The notes under the pieces are model-generated. The model was given only the letters and a program-made list of their open reading frames with translations, was not told where the DNA came from and searched no databases. This document shows positions 8,299 to 17,495 of a DNA stretch of 64,000 nt, piece after piece. Positions within the stretch are counted from its first letter, which is position 1. Every line of letters starts with the position of its first letter. Source of the DNA: Xanthomonas theicola (GTDB taxonomy: Bacteria > Pseudomonadota > Gammaproteobacteria > Xanthomonadales > Xanthomonadaceae). The stretch covers positions 2,334,001 through 2,398,000 of the forward strand of contig NZ_CP049017.1 of assembly GCF_014236795.1 (NCBI RefSeq). The letters are read 5' to 3'. A program made the position numbers and the translations under genes.

Positions 8299-10251
8299 AT
8301 GCCGATGACCGAACACCTCGACGACCTCGACGCTGCTGCCGACCTGATCCTGCACCGCATTCCCGGCCCGTTGCGCGTGGGCGCCCCGCTCGGCATCGGC
8401 AAGCCGCACCGGCTACTCAATGCGCTGTACGACCGGGTCGCCGCCGACCCGGCGCGGCCGATGCAGATCTACACCGCGCTGTCGCTGAACCCGCCGGCGC
8501 CCGGCGGCGGGCTGCAAGGCCGCTTCCTGCGCCCGTTCGTGCAGCGCCACTTCGGCGAGGATTTCCCGAAACTCAAGTACATCCACGCGCTGCAGCGCGA
8601 TGCGCTGCCGGCGCACATCCAGGTCGAGGAGTTCTACATGCAGTCCGGCGCGCTGCTGCAATCGGCGCAGGCACAGCGCGGCTACACCAGCCTCAACTAC
8701 ACCCATGCCGCCGACGCGGTGGCGCAGCGCGCGCCGAACCTGATCGTGCAGAAGGTGGCGCGCGAGCCCGGCGGCACCCGGCTGTCGTTCTCGTGCAACA
8801 ACGACATCACCCAGGACACGCTGGACGCGGTGCGCCGGCGCGGCCTGCCGCGGCCGCTGCTGGTCGCCGAGGTCGATCCGCAGTTGCCGTGGATCGGCGG
8901 CTGCGCGGCGGTGGCGCCGGCGTTCTTCGACGTGGTGGTGAGCCCGCCGGGACCGTATCCGCGCCTGTTCGGGCTGCCGCGGCAACCGGTGGCCGACGCC
9001 GACTACGCGATCGGCCTGTACGCGAGCGCGCTGGTGCGCGACGGCGGCACGCTGCAGATCGGCATCGGCGCGCTGGCCGATGCGCTGTGCCACGCGCTGG
9101 TGCTGCGGCATACCGACAACGCGCGCTACCGGCAACTGCTGGCGGCGCTGGATCCGGCGCTGGAAACACACCCGGCGGTGCGCGACTGCGGCGGGCTCGC
9201 ACCGTTCTCGATCGGCCTGTTCGGCTGCAGCGAGATGCTCAACGAAGGCTTCCGCCAGTTGGTCCAGTGCGGCGTGATCCGGCGCAAGGTGCTCGACGAC
9301 GCCGACCTGATGCAGCGCGTGGCCGACGGGACCGCCGACGCTGGCGACCACGCGCGGCTGCAGCGCGACGGCGAGTACCTGCACGGCGCGTTCTACCTCG
9401 GCTCGCCCGAGTTCTATGCCTGGCTGCGCGACATGGACGCGGACGCGCGCGCCGCCATCGGCATGCGCCGCATCAGCGAGATCAACCAGCTCTATGGCGC
9501 GGAGACCTTGCGCCGGCGGCAGCGGCGCCAGGCGCGCTTCTTCAACTCGTGCATGATGGCCACCGCGCTGGGCGCGGCGGTGTCCGATGCGCTGGACGAC
9601 GGCCGCGTGGTGTCCGGGGTCGGCGGCCAGTACAACTTCGTGGCGATGGCGCACGCGCTGGACGATGCGCGCAGCGTGCTGATGTTCCGCGCCACCCGCG
9701 GCGAGGCGGCCGCGCTGCAGTCCAACGTGCGCTGGAACTACGGCCACACCACGATCCCACGCCATCTGCGCGACATCTACCTCGACGAGTACGGCATCGC
9801 CGACCTGCGCGGCATGACCGACGAGGACTGCGTGGTGGCGATGGCCGGCCTGGCCGACGCGGCCTTCCAGCCGGCGCTGCTGCAACAGGCCAGGCAGGCG
9901 CGCAAGCTCGGCGCCGGTTTCGTCGCGCCGCCGCAATGGCAGCGCAACCGTCTGGAGCGGGTGCGCGCGGCGCTGGCGCCGTTCCGCGCCGACGGCACCC
10001 TGCCCGACTATCCGCTGGGCAGCGACTTCACCGAGGTCGAACAGCGCCTGCTGCGCGCGCTGGCCTGGTTGAAGCGCAACACCACCGGCGCCGGCGCCAG
10101 ACTGGCGACCGTGGCGCGAGCGCTGCTGTGGCGTGCCGCCGCCGACCCGGCGTGCCTGCAGCGCATGGCATTGCAGGCGCCGCGCGGCCTCGGCGAACGG
10201 GTGCAAGCGTGCCTGCTCGCCTATGCGCTGCGCCAGACCGCGGCAGATTGA
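8299..10251 (+). CDS. Acetyl-CoA hydrolase/transferase family protein
   Basis: The 650-residue protein belongs to the CoA-transferase superfamily (acetyl-CoA hydrolase/transferase). Recognisable parts are PLRVGAPLGIGKPHRLLNALYD near the N-terminus, TLQIGIGALADAL in the middle (CoA-binding glycine-rich loop), and the C-terminal VVSGVGGQYNFVAMAHAL plus GEAAALQSNVRWNYGHTTIPR. Family members hydrolyse acetyl-CoA or move CoA between carboxylates. At 650 residues it is longer than the usual 430-500 residue enzymes and contains an insert of about 100 residues around positions 300-400 (EMLNEGFRQL to GAFYLGSPEFYAWL). The gene is divergent from blaI and stands alone. Confidence 0.85.
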   Translation: MPMTEHLDDLDAAADLILHRIPGPLRVGAPLGIGKPHRLLNALYDRVAADPARPMQIYTALSLNPPAPGGGLQGRFLRPFVQRHFGEDFPKLKYIHALQRDALPAHIQVEEFYMQSGALLQSAQAQRGYTSLNYTHAADAVAQRAPNLIVQKVAREPGGTRLSFSCNNDITQDTLDAVRRRGLPRPLLVAEVDPQLPWIGGCAAVAPAFFDVVVSPPGPYPRLFGLPRQPVADADYAIGLYASALVRDGGTLQIGIGALADALCHALVLRHTDNARYRQLLAALDPALETHPAVRDCGGLAPFSIGLFGCSEMLNEGFRQLVQCGVIRRKVLDDADLMQRVADGTADAGDHARLQRDGEYLHGAFYLGSPEFYAWLRDMDADARAAIGMRRISEINQLYGAETLRRRQRRQARFFNSCMMATALGAAVSDALDDGRVVSGVGGQYNFVAMAHALDDARSVLMFRATRGEAAALQSNVRWNYGHTTIPRHLRDIYLDEYGIADLRGMTDEDCVVAMAGLADAAFQPALLQQARQARKLGAGFVAPPQWQRNRLERVRAALAPFRADGTLPDYPLGSDFTEVEQRLLRALAWLKRNTTGAGARLATVARALLWRAAADPACLQRMALQAPRGLGERVQACLLAYALRQTAAD

Positions 10252-10260
10252 CCCGGCTGC

Positions 10261-10401
10261 GCACACGGCGATGTCGGCAGCGCCGGCAACGCCGATCCGG
10301 GCGCGCCGCACCTGCACTTCGAGATCCACCGGCTGGGTCCGGAACGGCAGTGGTGGAAGGGCGGATCGCTCGATCCGTACCCGATCCTGCGCGCCCGATC
10401 C
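10261..10401 (+). pseudogene. 3' scrap of an M23 metallopeptidase gene
   Basis: The frame from 10261 encodes [12 protein letters not shown], then [10 protein letters not shown], then [18 protein letters not shown](I) is the zinc-site motif at the end of the M23 (LytM) peptidoglycan endopeptidase fold, and DPYPIL is the typical last strand. No upstream part of the domain is present, since the CoA-transferase gene ends at 10251. Thus only about 45 codons of a cell-wall hydrolase survive. The remaining 230 bases up to the DUF3348 gene hold nothing I can assign. Confidence 0.65.
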
Positions 10402-10641
10402 TGCGCGGCGAACAGCCGTTGCGGCGCGGGCGGGCGCCGAGCCAGACCACAGGCCCGGCCATGACCCTGGGCCATGACCCCGGCTGTGGCACCACCGGGT
10501 CCCGGTCGGCGCGCAGGACCCCGCGCCGATTGCCGGCACCGGCAGCGCGCCGCGGCGGCGCGGCGGTTTTCGGCACGGCAGCGGGCCGGCCCCGGCCGCG
10601 CCGGCCATTGACGTGTAAAATCGCGCGCTTTGACCAGAAGC

Positions 10642-11391
10642 ATGGCCAACGCTCCTCCACGGCCGCCTGTCCCGGGCCCGGCGTTCATTCGCCTCCTCGC
10701 ACGCCTGAGCGAGGCCGACGTCGCAGCGTCCGGCGCTGCGCTGGCCGACCGGCTCGGCCAATGGATCGACTGGACGCGCGCCGTCGCCCTGTCCAGGGCG
10801 CTGGACGGCGGGCTGCCCGCCATCGATGCCGCGACGCCCGGCGCGGACACGGGCGCCGATGCGGGCGCGGACGCCTGCGCGCGGGCGCGCGACGCGCTGG
10901 AGCAAGCCATCTCCGACGCCGCCGATGCCGGCAGCCAGCGCCAGGCCACGCTGTGCCGCGCCGATCGCGATGCCGACAGCAGCGCTGCGATCGACTACGC
11001 GCCGTTGCGCGAACGCTATCTGGCGCTGCAGCGGGCGATGCTGACCGCCACTGGCCGCTTGCGCGGCCAGCTGCGCGATCTGCTGACGCACTGCTCGGCC
11101 GACATGGCACGGCTGGCGGAGGTGGACGCGGTCATGGAGTTGACCCTGAGCCCGCGCGAGCAGACCCTACTGGCCGCCGTGCCGGCGCTGCTGGGGCAGC
11201 ATTTCGAACGGCTGCGCGAGGCCGCGCAGCGCCCGCCCGCCGACGCGCACCCGGCGCAACCGCCCCAGGCGACGCCCGCCGGCGCATGGCTGGACGTGTT
11301 CCGCCAGGACATGCAGAACGTCCTGCGCGCCGAACTGGATGTCCGCTTTCACCCCATCGAAGGGCTGCTCGCAGCGCTTCGCACCCGCTGA
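10642..11391 (+). CDS. DUF3348 family protein
   Basis: A 249-residue soluble, helical protein with the DUF3348 outline: an N-terminal segment (FIRLLARLSEADVA), a long middle helix region ending in PLRERYLALQRAMLTATGRLRGQLRDLL, then LSPREQTLLAAVPALLGQHFERLREA, and the conserved C-terminus WLDVFRQDMQNVLRAELDVRFHPIEGLLAALR. ATG 10642 fits better than 10630. The gene is followed after 10 bases by the DUF802 gene; the two families are regularly adjacent in Betaproteobacteria and Xanthomonadaceae, with OmpA-like and DUF2894 genes. The function is unknown. Confidence 0.8.
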   Translation: MANAPPRPPVPGPAFIRLLARLSEADVAASGAALADRLGQWIDWTRAVALSRALDGGLPAIDAATPGADTGADAGADACARARDALEQAISDAADAGSQRQATLCRADRDADSSAAIDYAPLRERYLALQRAMLTATGRLRGQLRDLLTHCSADMARLAEVDAVMELTLSPREQTLLAAVPALLGQHFERLREAAQRPPADAHPAQPPQATPAGAWLDVFRQDMQNVLRAELDVRFHPIEGLLAALRTR

Positions 11392-11401
11392 CTGGGACAT
11401 C

Positions 11402-13003
11402 ATGTCCAAGACCATCTTCCATTCCGCCATCTTCCTGGCTGGCCTCGCCGCCGTGTGCTGGATCGGCGCGGGCTACCTCGGCTCCAATCCGCTCGGAGCC
11501 GGCTTCGCGTCGCTGATCGGCGCCTGCTACGTGGCCGGCGCGTTGGAGCTATACCGCTACCGGCAGGCCACCGCCACCCTGGCGCACGCCGTGACCGACG
11601 CCGGCACGGCGCAGTCGCAGCTGGGCCGCTGGCTCGAACGCCTGGATCCGAGCCTGCGCAACGCGGTGCGCCTGCGCATCGAGGGCGAGCGCGTCGCCCT
11701 GCCGGCGCCGGGACTGACCCCGTCCCTGGTCGGCCTGCTGGTCCTGCTTGGCATGCTGGGTACCTTTCTGGGCATGATGGCGACCCTGCGCGGCACCGGC
11801 CTGGCGCTGGAGAGTGCGACCGACCTGCAGGCCATCCGCGACTCGCTGGCCGCACCGGTCAAGGGCCTGGGCTTCGCGTTCGGCACCTCGATCGCCGGCG
11901 TGGCCAGCTCGGCGATGCTCGGCCTGCTCGCCGCGTTGTGCCGGCACGAGCGGCTGCAGGCGGTGCAATTGCTCGACCTGGCCATCGCGACCACGCTGCA
12001 CATCCATTCACAGGCATTCCAGCGCAGCGAAGCGTTCAAGCTGCTGCAACGGCAAACCGAATGGATGCCGGCACTGATCGACCGGCTCCAGACGCTGGCG
12101 GCGAGCATCGAACAGCAAGGCGCCGCCAGCGGCGAACGCCTGACAAGCAACCAGGACGCCTTCCACGCCAGGACCGAGACCGCCTACACGCGCCTGGCCG
12201 GCGCGGTGGAGCAATCGCTGCAGGCCGGCGTGGCCGAAAACGCGCGTGCACTCGGCGCCGCGCTGCAGCCGCTGGTGCAGGCCACGCTGGACGGCCTGGC
12301 GCGTGACACCGCCACGCTGCACGAGCGCGTCGGCCAGGCCGTGCAACAGCAGCTGGACGGGCTGAACAGCGGCTTCGAGACCGCCACTGCGCGCGTCACG
12401 CAAGCCTGGGACGTTGCGCTGACCGGGCAGCGAACTACCAACCAGACGCTGGTCCAGGACCTGCGCAGCGCGCTGCAAGGCTTCGGAGACCGCTTCGAGA
12501 CGCGCTCGGGCGGCCTGCTGGACGCCGTGTCGGCGCGCCTGGACGCCACCGCCGATGGCGCCAAACAAGCCTGGCACGATGCGCTGTCGCGCCAGGAAGC
12601 GATCAACGACCGGTTGGCGGCGCGCAACGCGCAGGCCCTGGACGCGATCGCGATGCGCCTGGATGCCAGCACGGATGCCGCCGCGCCGCCGTTTCCGCAG
12701 CTGCCCGCGCTCGATGAGGCGCGCAGGCTCTGGGCCGAGTTGCACGGCGAAAGCCGGCTGCGGCAATCGCTGCAGCAGGCCCCGGCCGGCGCCGGGCCGC
12801 TGAACTCCGGCGTGCTGGTGCATCGCTCGCTCGCGCTGATGCGCGGATTGTCGCCAGGCTATCTGCAACAGTTCCTTGCCTACGTGGACACGTTGTCGTG
12901 GCTGCAGCAGATGCACGACGACGGCGTGCTGGCGGCACAGCACACCCCCAGCGCCAGCATCGGCAAGAAGCCGACGCGCCGCAAGCCGCGCAAGCGCGGT
13001 TGA
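11402..13003 (+). CDS. DUF802 motor-like membrane protein fused to a DUF2894-like C-terminus
   Basis: The protein has 533 residues. Two N-terminal spans (about 5-45) precede a MotA/TolQ/ExbB-like core: SLVGLLVLLGMLGTFLGMMATLRG (about 105-128) and PVKGLGFAFGTSIAGVASSAMLGLLAALC (about 155-183). Residues about 200-430 form a long helical tail with repeated DALSRQEAINDRLAARNAQ-like and SRLDAT-like heptads. The last 100 residues (PALDEARRLWAELHGESRLRQSL, GPLNSGVLVHRSLALMR, SPGYLQQFLAYVD, WLQQMHDDGVLA, basic tail) look like the C-terminus of DUF2894 proteins, normally a separate gene. No OmpA/MotB-like gene follows. I infer an in-frame fusion by deletion. Role unknown; proton-driven force transfer across the envelope is a possibility. 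Confidence 0.75.
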   Translation: MSKTIFHSAIFLAGLAAVCWIGAGYLGSNPLGAGFASLIGACYVAGALELYRYRQATATLAHAVTDAGTAQSQLGRWLERLDPSLRNAVRLRIEGERVALPAPGLTPSLVGLLVLLGMLGTFLGMMATLRGTGLALESATDLQAIRDSLAAPVKGLGFAFGTSIAGVASSAMLGLLAALCRHERLQAVQLLDLAIATTLHIHSQAFQRSEAFKLLQRQTEWMPALIDRLQTLAASIEQQGAASGERLTSNQDAFHARTETAYTRLAGAVEQSLQAGVAENARALGAALQPLVQATLDGLARDTATLHERVGQAVQQQLDGLNSGFETATARVTQAWDVALTGQRTTNQTLVQDLRSALQGFGDRFETRSGGLLDAVSARLDATADGAKQAWHDALSRQEAINDRLAARNAQALDAIAMRLDASTDAAAPPFPQLPALDEARRLWAELHGESRLRQSLQQAPAGAGPLNSGVLVHRSLALMRGLSPGYLQQFLAYVDTLSWLQQMHDDGVLAAQHTPSASIGKKPTRRKPRKRG

Positions 13004-13118
13004 GCGCGCGGTCACGCCGCTGGCCGCAACGCGTGCCTGGCGCATGGCTTAATCCGGGCGACAACGCACCTGGCATCGTTGATCGAAACGCTCCTGCGCA
13101 ATAGAACGAGCACGCACA

Positions 13119-13150
13119 AGAAAAGGCCGGCTTGCGCCGGCCTTTTCCGT
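13119..13150. terminator. Bidirectional intrinsic terminator
   Basis: AAAAGGCCGGC-ttgc-GCCGGCCTTTT is a perfect GC stem flanked by A and T runs on both sides. It lies between the convergent DUF802 fusion gene and tkt and can serve both. Confidence 0.85.
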
Positions 13151-13169
13151 TCCCGCGGGATACCGCAGG

Positions 13170-15170
13170 TTACAGCGCCTTGGCCGCCGCGACCACGTGC
13201 TCGGCGGTGATCTGGAAGTACTTGTACAGCGCGTCGGCCGGCGCCGAGGCGCCGAACGTGTCGATGCCGACCACGGCACCGTCCAGGCCCACGTACTTGC
13301 GCCAGAAGCCGGTGACGCCGGCCTCCACCGCCACGCGCCTGCGCACCGCGTTCGGCAGCACCGACTCGCGGTAGGCCGCGTCCTGGCGGTCGAACACCGT
13401 GGTCGACGGCATCGACACCACGCGGGTCTTCAGGCCGGCGGCGTCCAGCGCCTTCTTTGCCTCCACCGCCAGGCCGACCTCCGAACCGGTGCCGATCAGG
13501 ATCAGGTCCGGCGCACCGCCCTGGGCATCGGCCAGCACGTAGCCGCCGCGTTCGATCTGCTTGATCTGCGCGTCGCTGCGCGCCTGGAACGGCAGGTTCT
13601 GGCGGCTGAACACCAGGCAGCTCGGGCCGTCCTGGCGGGTGATCGCGGCCTTCCAGCTCACCGCCGTCTCCACCGTGTCGCATGGGCGCCAGACGTCGTT
13701 GTTGGGGATGTAGCGCAGCGAGGCCAGGTGCTCCACCGGCTGGTGGGTCGGGCCGTCCTCGCCCAGGCCGATCGAATCGTGGGTGTAGACGTGGATCGCG
13801 TGCGCCGGGTTCAGCGCGCTCATGCGCACGCCGTTGCGCGCGTAGTCGCTGAACACCAGGAAGGTGGCGTCGAACGGGATGAAGCCGCCGTGCAGCGCCA
13901 GGCCGTTGGCGATCGCGGTCATGCCGAACTCGCGCACGCCGTAGTACACGTAGTTGGCGTTCGGGTCGTCGCTGGCGACCGACTTGCTGGCCTTCCACAG
14001 GGTCAGATTGGAATGCGCCAGGTCGGCCGACCCGCCGACCAGTTCCGGCAGCAGCGGCGCGAACGCCTCGATCGCCATCTGCGAGGCCTTGCGCGAGGCG
14101 ATGGTCTGCGCCTGGCCTGCCTGCTTGGCGATGTAGGCATCGGCCTGGGCGATGAAGTCTTCCGGCAGTTCGCCGTGCGAGCGGCGGGTCAGCTCGGCGG
14201 CCTCGGCCGGGTACTGCCTGGCGTACTTGTCGAACGCCTGTTCCCACTCGGCCTGGCGCAGCGTGCCGGCGCCACCGGCGCGCCAGCCGTCGTAGATCGC
14301 CTGCGGGATCTCGAACGCAGCGTACGGCCAGTCCAGCGCCTTGCGCGCGCCGGCCAATTCTTCCTTGCCCAGCGCCGCGCCATGCGCGGATTCCTTGCCG
14401 GCCTTGGTTGGCGCGCCGAAGCCGATCGTGGTGCGGCAACAGATCAGGGTCGGCTTGGCGCTCTGGCCGATCGCCGCCTCGATCGCCGCCTTGATGGCAT
14501 CGGCATCCTGCCCGTCGACATCGCGGATCACGTGCCAGCCGTAGGCCTCGAAGCGCGCCGGGGTATCGTCGCTGAACCAGCCGGCGGTGTTGCCATCGAT
14601 GGAGATATGGTTGTTGTCCCAGAACGCGACCAGCTTGTCCAGGCCCCAGGTGCCGGCCAGCGAGGCCGCCTCGTGCGAGATGCCTTCCATCATGCAGCCG
14701 TCGCCCATGAACACCCAGGTGCGGTGGTCGACGATCTGGTGCTCGGGCCGGTTGTAGCGCTGCGCCAGCAGCTTCTCGGCCAGCGCGAAGCCGACCGCAT
14801 TGGCGAAGCCCTGGCCGAGCGGGCCGGTAGTGGTCTCCACGCCCGGGGTCTCGCTGCGCTCGGGATGGCCGGCGGTCTTGCTGTGCAGCTGGCGGAAACG
14901 CTTAAGCTCCTCCAGCGGCAGGTCGTAGCCGGACAGGTGCAGCAGCGCGTACTGCAGCATCGAGCCGTGGCCGTTGGAGAGCACGAAGCGGTCGCGGTTG
15001 AACCACTTCGGATCGTTCGGATTGTGGCGGAGGAAATCGTTCCACAGCACTTCGGCGATATCGGCCATGCCCATCGGCATGCCGGGATGGCCGGAATTGG
15101 CGACCTCGACCGCATCGGCGGCGAGGAAACGGATCGCGTTGGCGAGCTGGCGGCGGGTAGGCGTCGTCAT
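13170..15170 (-). CDS. tkt: Transketolase
   Basis: Thiamine-diphosphate enzyme of the non-oxidative pentose phosphate pathway that moves two-carbon units between sugar phosphates. The 666-residue length is normal. Visible motifs are [33 protein letters not shown], the ThDP/metal-binding [22 protein letters not shown], and in the pyrimidine domain [21 protein letters not shown] and [19 protein letters not shown]. The start ATG 15170 ([17 protein letters not shown]) is chosen over an upstream in-frame ATG because it matches the family N-terminus. It is transcribed alone. Confidence 0.97.
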   Translation of the reverse strand: MTTPTRRQLANAIRFLAADAVEVANSGHPGMPMGMADIAEVLWNDFLRHNPNDPKWFNRDRFVLSNGHGSMLQYALLHLSGYDLPLEELKRFRQLHSKTAGHPERSETPGVETTTGPLGQGFANAVGFALAEKLLAQRYNRPEHQIVDHRTWVFMGDGCMMEGISHEAASLAGTWGLDKLVAFWDNNHISIDGNTAGWFSDDTPARFEAYGWHVIRDVDGQDADAIKAAIEAAIGQSAKPTLICCRTTIGFGAPTKAGKESAHGAALGKEELAGARKALDWPYAAFEIPQAIYDGWRAGGAGTLRQAEWEQAFDKYARQYPAEAAELTRRSHGELPEDFIAQADAYIAKQAGQAQTIASRKASQMAIEAFAPLLPELVGGSADLAHSNLTLWKASKSVASDDPNANYVYYGVREFGMTAIANGLALHGGFIPFDATFLVFSDYARNGVRMSALNPAHAIHVYTHDSIGLGEDGPTHQPVEHLASLRYIPNNDVWRPCDTVETAVSWKAAITRQDGPSCLVFSRQNLPFQARSDAQIKQIERGGYVLADAQGGAPDLILIGTGSEVGLAVEAKKALDAAGLKTRVVSMPSTTVFDRQDAAYRESVLPNAVRRRVAVEAGVTGFWRKYVGLDGAVVGIDTFGASAPADALYKYFQITAEHVVAAAKAL

Positions 15171-15267
15171 GAGGATTCTGTTGGAAGCGGGCGCGGGGCG
15201 TCGGGTCCGCCATTGTCCCACAGCGTGGGGAGCACGGGACGCGCGCGAGGCTAGTGGTCACGCATCC

Positions 15268-16626
15268 CTATCGCCTATCGCGTTGCGCAGATACCTCAAC
15301 GGTCACGGGCAGCGCTTCACGTGTCCCGAGTCCCGAGTCCCGAACACCGTCCTCTCCCTTCGCCACCAGCGTGGCCAACACCAGGTCGCCGGTCACGTTC
15401 AGCGCGGTGCGGCACATGTCCAGGAAATGGTTGACGCCCAGGATCATGCCGATGCCGACCGGGTCCACCCCCACCATCGCGCAGATCAGCGCCACCACCG
15501 GCAGCGAGCCGGACGGCACGCCGGCGGTGCCGATTCCGCCGAGGATGCACACCAGCATCACCATGCATTGCTGTGCGATGCTCAGCTCCACGCCGAAGAA
15601 CTGGGCGAGGAAGATCACGGTGACGCCCTCGAACAGCGCGGTGCCGTTCTGGTTGGCGGTGGCGCCGACGGTCAGCACGAAGCGCGAGACCCGGTTCGGC
15701 AGGCCCATTTCGTCGGCCACGCGCAGCGCGGTGGGCAGAGTCGCATTGCTGGAGGCGGTGGAGAACGCCATCACCGTCGCTTCGCGGGCGGCGCGGAAGA
15801 ACGCCAGCGGCGAGCGCCCGGTCAGGCGCACCGCCAACCCGTAGCTCACCACCATGTGCAGCCCCAGCGCCAGTACCACCACGCCCACGTAGGCGCCCAG
15901 CCGGACCAGCAGGTCGAAGCCGAACAGCGCCGCCAGGTTGAACATGAAGCAGGCCACCGCGTACGGCGCCAGGCGGATCACCAGCCCGATCAGGGTCATC
16001 GAGATCTCGAAGACGCCCTCGATACCGCGCCGCAGCGTCGCCACCTTGGCGTCGTCGCTGAGCACCATGCCCACGCCGAACATCACCGCGAAGAACATCA
16101 GCGACAGGATCGCGCCGTTGCTGGAAGCGGCGGCGATCACGTTGTCGGGCACGATCGACAGCAGCATGTCGATGCCGCGCGGCTGGTTCCTGCTCTGGTC
16201 GACGATCTCGGCGGTGCGCTCCACGTTCTGCTGCAACAGCTGCTGCGCCAGCGCGCGGTCCACGCCGACGCCCGGCTCGAGCACGTTGACCAGCACCAGG
16301 CCGAGCAGCACCGCGATGCCGGACAGCGCCACCGTGTAGCCCAGCGTCTTCCAGCCGATCCGGCCCAGCGTGCGGATGTCGCCCATCTCGGAAACGCCCA
16401 TCACCAGCGCCGAGAACAGCAGCGGCACGATCAGCATGAAGATCAGGTTGAGGAACAGCTTGGAGAACGGCGTGGTCAGGTACTTGGTCAGCGCCTGCAC
16501 CCAGGCCGCGTCGCCGCCCACGCCCAGGTGCACGACCAGGCCCAGCACCAGCCCCAGGACGAAGCCGATCGCCATCTTCCAGTGCAGGGGCATGCCGGAC
16601 TTGGCCTTCACGGGGGTGTCGGTCAT
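15268..16626 (-). CDS. Dicarboxylate/amino acid:cation symporter (DAACS family)
   Basis: A 452-residue membrane carrier of the GltP/DctA family, coupling import of dicarboxylates or acidic amino acids to H+ or Na+. It shows family signatures: FLNLIFMLIVPLLFSALVMGV, the serine-rich hairpin AFSTASSNATLPTAL, TVGATANQNGTALFEGV and the second hairpin GGIGTAGVPSGSLPVV, then GVNHFLDMCRTALNVTGD. Whether malate/succinate or glutamate is carried cannot be decided. The C-terminal tail ([15 protein letters not shown]...) is unlike the family because it is encoded by a GAGTCCC heptad repeat at 15324-15343. Confidence 0.88.
   Translation of the reverse strand: MTDTPVKAKSGMPLHWKMAIGFVLGLVLGLVVHLGVGGDAAWVQALTKYLTTPFSKLFLNLIFMLIVPLLFSALVMGVSEMGDIRTLGRIGWKTLGYTVALSGIAVLLGLVLVNVLEPGVGVDRALAQQLLQQNVERTAEIVDQSRNQPRGIDMLLSIVPDNVIAAASSNGAILSLMFFAVMFGVGMVLSDDAKVATLRRGIEGVFEISMTLIGLVIRLAPYAVACFMFNLAALFGFDLLVRLGAYVGVVVLALGLHMVVSYGLAVRLTGRSPLAFFRAAREATVMAFSTASSNATLPTALRVADEMGLPNRVSRFVLTVGATANQNGTALFEGVTVIFLAQFFGVELSIAQQCMVMLVCILGGIGTAGVPSGSLPVVALICAMVGVDPVGIGMILGVNHFLDMCRTALNVTGDLVLATLVAKGEDGVRDSGLGTREALPVTVEVSAQRDRR
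15324..15343. repeat. Heptad array (TCCCGAG)n inside the 3' end of the symporter gene
   Basis: Nearly three tandem copies of TCCCGAG. In the sense of the gene the array reads GGGACTC and encodes the C-terminal DSGLGTR. It belongs to the same dispersed family as the arrays at 26489-26638, 28167-28297, 35159-35185 and 49790-50044. Confidence 0.85.
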
Positions 16627-16757
16627 GGTGTGCGCCGTGGGGAATGTCGCACGAGCTTAACAAAGCCTGGCTGGACCGCCAGCCCCCCGGCACGCCACGT
16701 CCACGCCGTTGCATCCTCCACGACGCTAGAGCACTTTCGATCCAAGTGATGCCACTT

Positions 16758-16823
16758 GTGGGAGCGACTTCAGTCGCGACGAGCTTTACAGGTAGAGCCA
16801 TTCGCGACTGAAGGCGCTCCCAC
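16758..16823. repeat. REP-type palindromic repeat pair
   Basis: GTGGGAGCGACTTCAGTCGC and, after about 20 bases, the reverse complement version GCGACTGAAGGCGCTCCCAC. This is the common xanthomonad/pseudomonad extragenic palindrome in a head-to-head pair. It lies between the symporter promoter and the gene at 16863 and can form a hairpin in RNA from either strand. Confidence 0.8.
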
Positions 16824-16862
16824 GACGCTCCGCTGGCTGAAAATGCCAGAGTCGAAAATGCC

Positions 16863-17480
16863 CTAGTCGGCGTGCCGCGGCTTGATCCTGTAATAGGTCT
16901 TCCCACCCTGACTGACCTTGGCTTTCAGATCGACGCTGGCGCAGTAGCCATCGCCGCAAGGCGCCGCCTCCACGCCGTCGAGCGCTCGCAGATGCGCAAG
17001 CCTGCGTTCGGCCTGCCCCACCTCCTTCAGACTGGCCCAGCTGTAGGCGCCCACGCCGAACGCCGCCAGAACGGCGCCGATTCCAAGGCAGGCAAGTCCA
17101 CTCCAGACGAACGTCTTCCTGTCGCGCGCCAGTTGGGTGCGTTCATCCGCAACCGCCGCGACCGACGCCCTCAACGCGTGCGTGGCCGCATCCATCGCAC
17201 CGCGCAGATGCCCGAACGCTTCACCGGCCCCTTGGGAGATCGACGCCTTCGCCTGCTCCCTGATGCCTTGCGACGCATCGCTGACGATCCGGCCGGCGCT
17301 GCCCGCCATCGATCGCGCCGACTGGTCGAGCGCCGCGATGTGCTGATCGAGCCGCTGCCACTGCGACTCGAACTGCTTTCGTTGGTATTGCTGGTAGGTG
17401 AGGATCTGGCCCGTGGTCTTTTTCAGGTAGGCGATGGCGTCTTGCAACTCGCGCACCGCGTCGGGATGGAGATCGTGCAT
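16863..17480 (-). CDS. Coiled-coil protein with one membrane span, linked to effector genes
   Basis: A 205-residue protein: N-terminal helix (LHPDAVRELQDAIAYLKKTTG), a Gln-rich coiled coil (about 25-75), an Ala-rich helical part, one membrane span at about 130-150 (FVWSGLACLGIGAVLAAFGVGAYSWA) and a C-terminal, probably periplasmic, part with two cysteines (PCGDGYCASVD) ending YYRIKPRHAD. It lies 15 bases downstream of the truncated effector-like gene, same strand. A decayed paralogue opens the window (2-235). I know no function; a role in tethering, delivery or immunity of the linked effector is an inference from position only. Confidence 0.65.
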   Translation of the reverse strand: MHDLHPDAVRELQDAIAYLKKTTGQILTYQQYQRKQFESQWQRLDQHIAALDQSARSMAGSAGRIVSDASQGIREQAKASISQGAGEAFGHLRGAMDAATHALRASVAAVADERTQLARDRKTFVWSGLACLGIGAVLAAFGVGAYSWASLKEVGQAERRLAHLRALDGVEAAPCGDGYCASVDLKAKVSQGGKTYYRIKPRHAD

Positions 17481-17495
17481 GGTCTGCCCCGGCGA

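Noticed and set aside
6750..11516. A single open frame of almost 1600 codons on the plus strand
   Set aside because: It runs antisense to the BlaR1-like gene and out of frame through the CoA-transferase gene; the product is Arg/Ala/Pro-rich without domains. Such frames are common in high-GC DNA.
13197..15254. Long plus-strand frame opposite transketolase
   Set aside because: Complete antisense shadow of an undoubted gene; the composition is that of reverse-complemented GC-rich codons.
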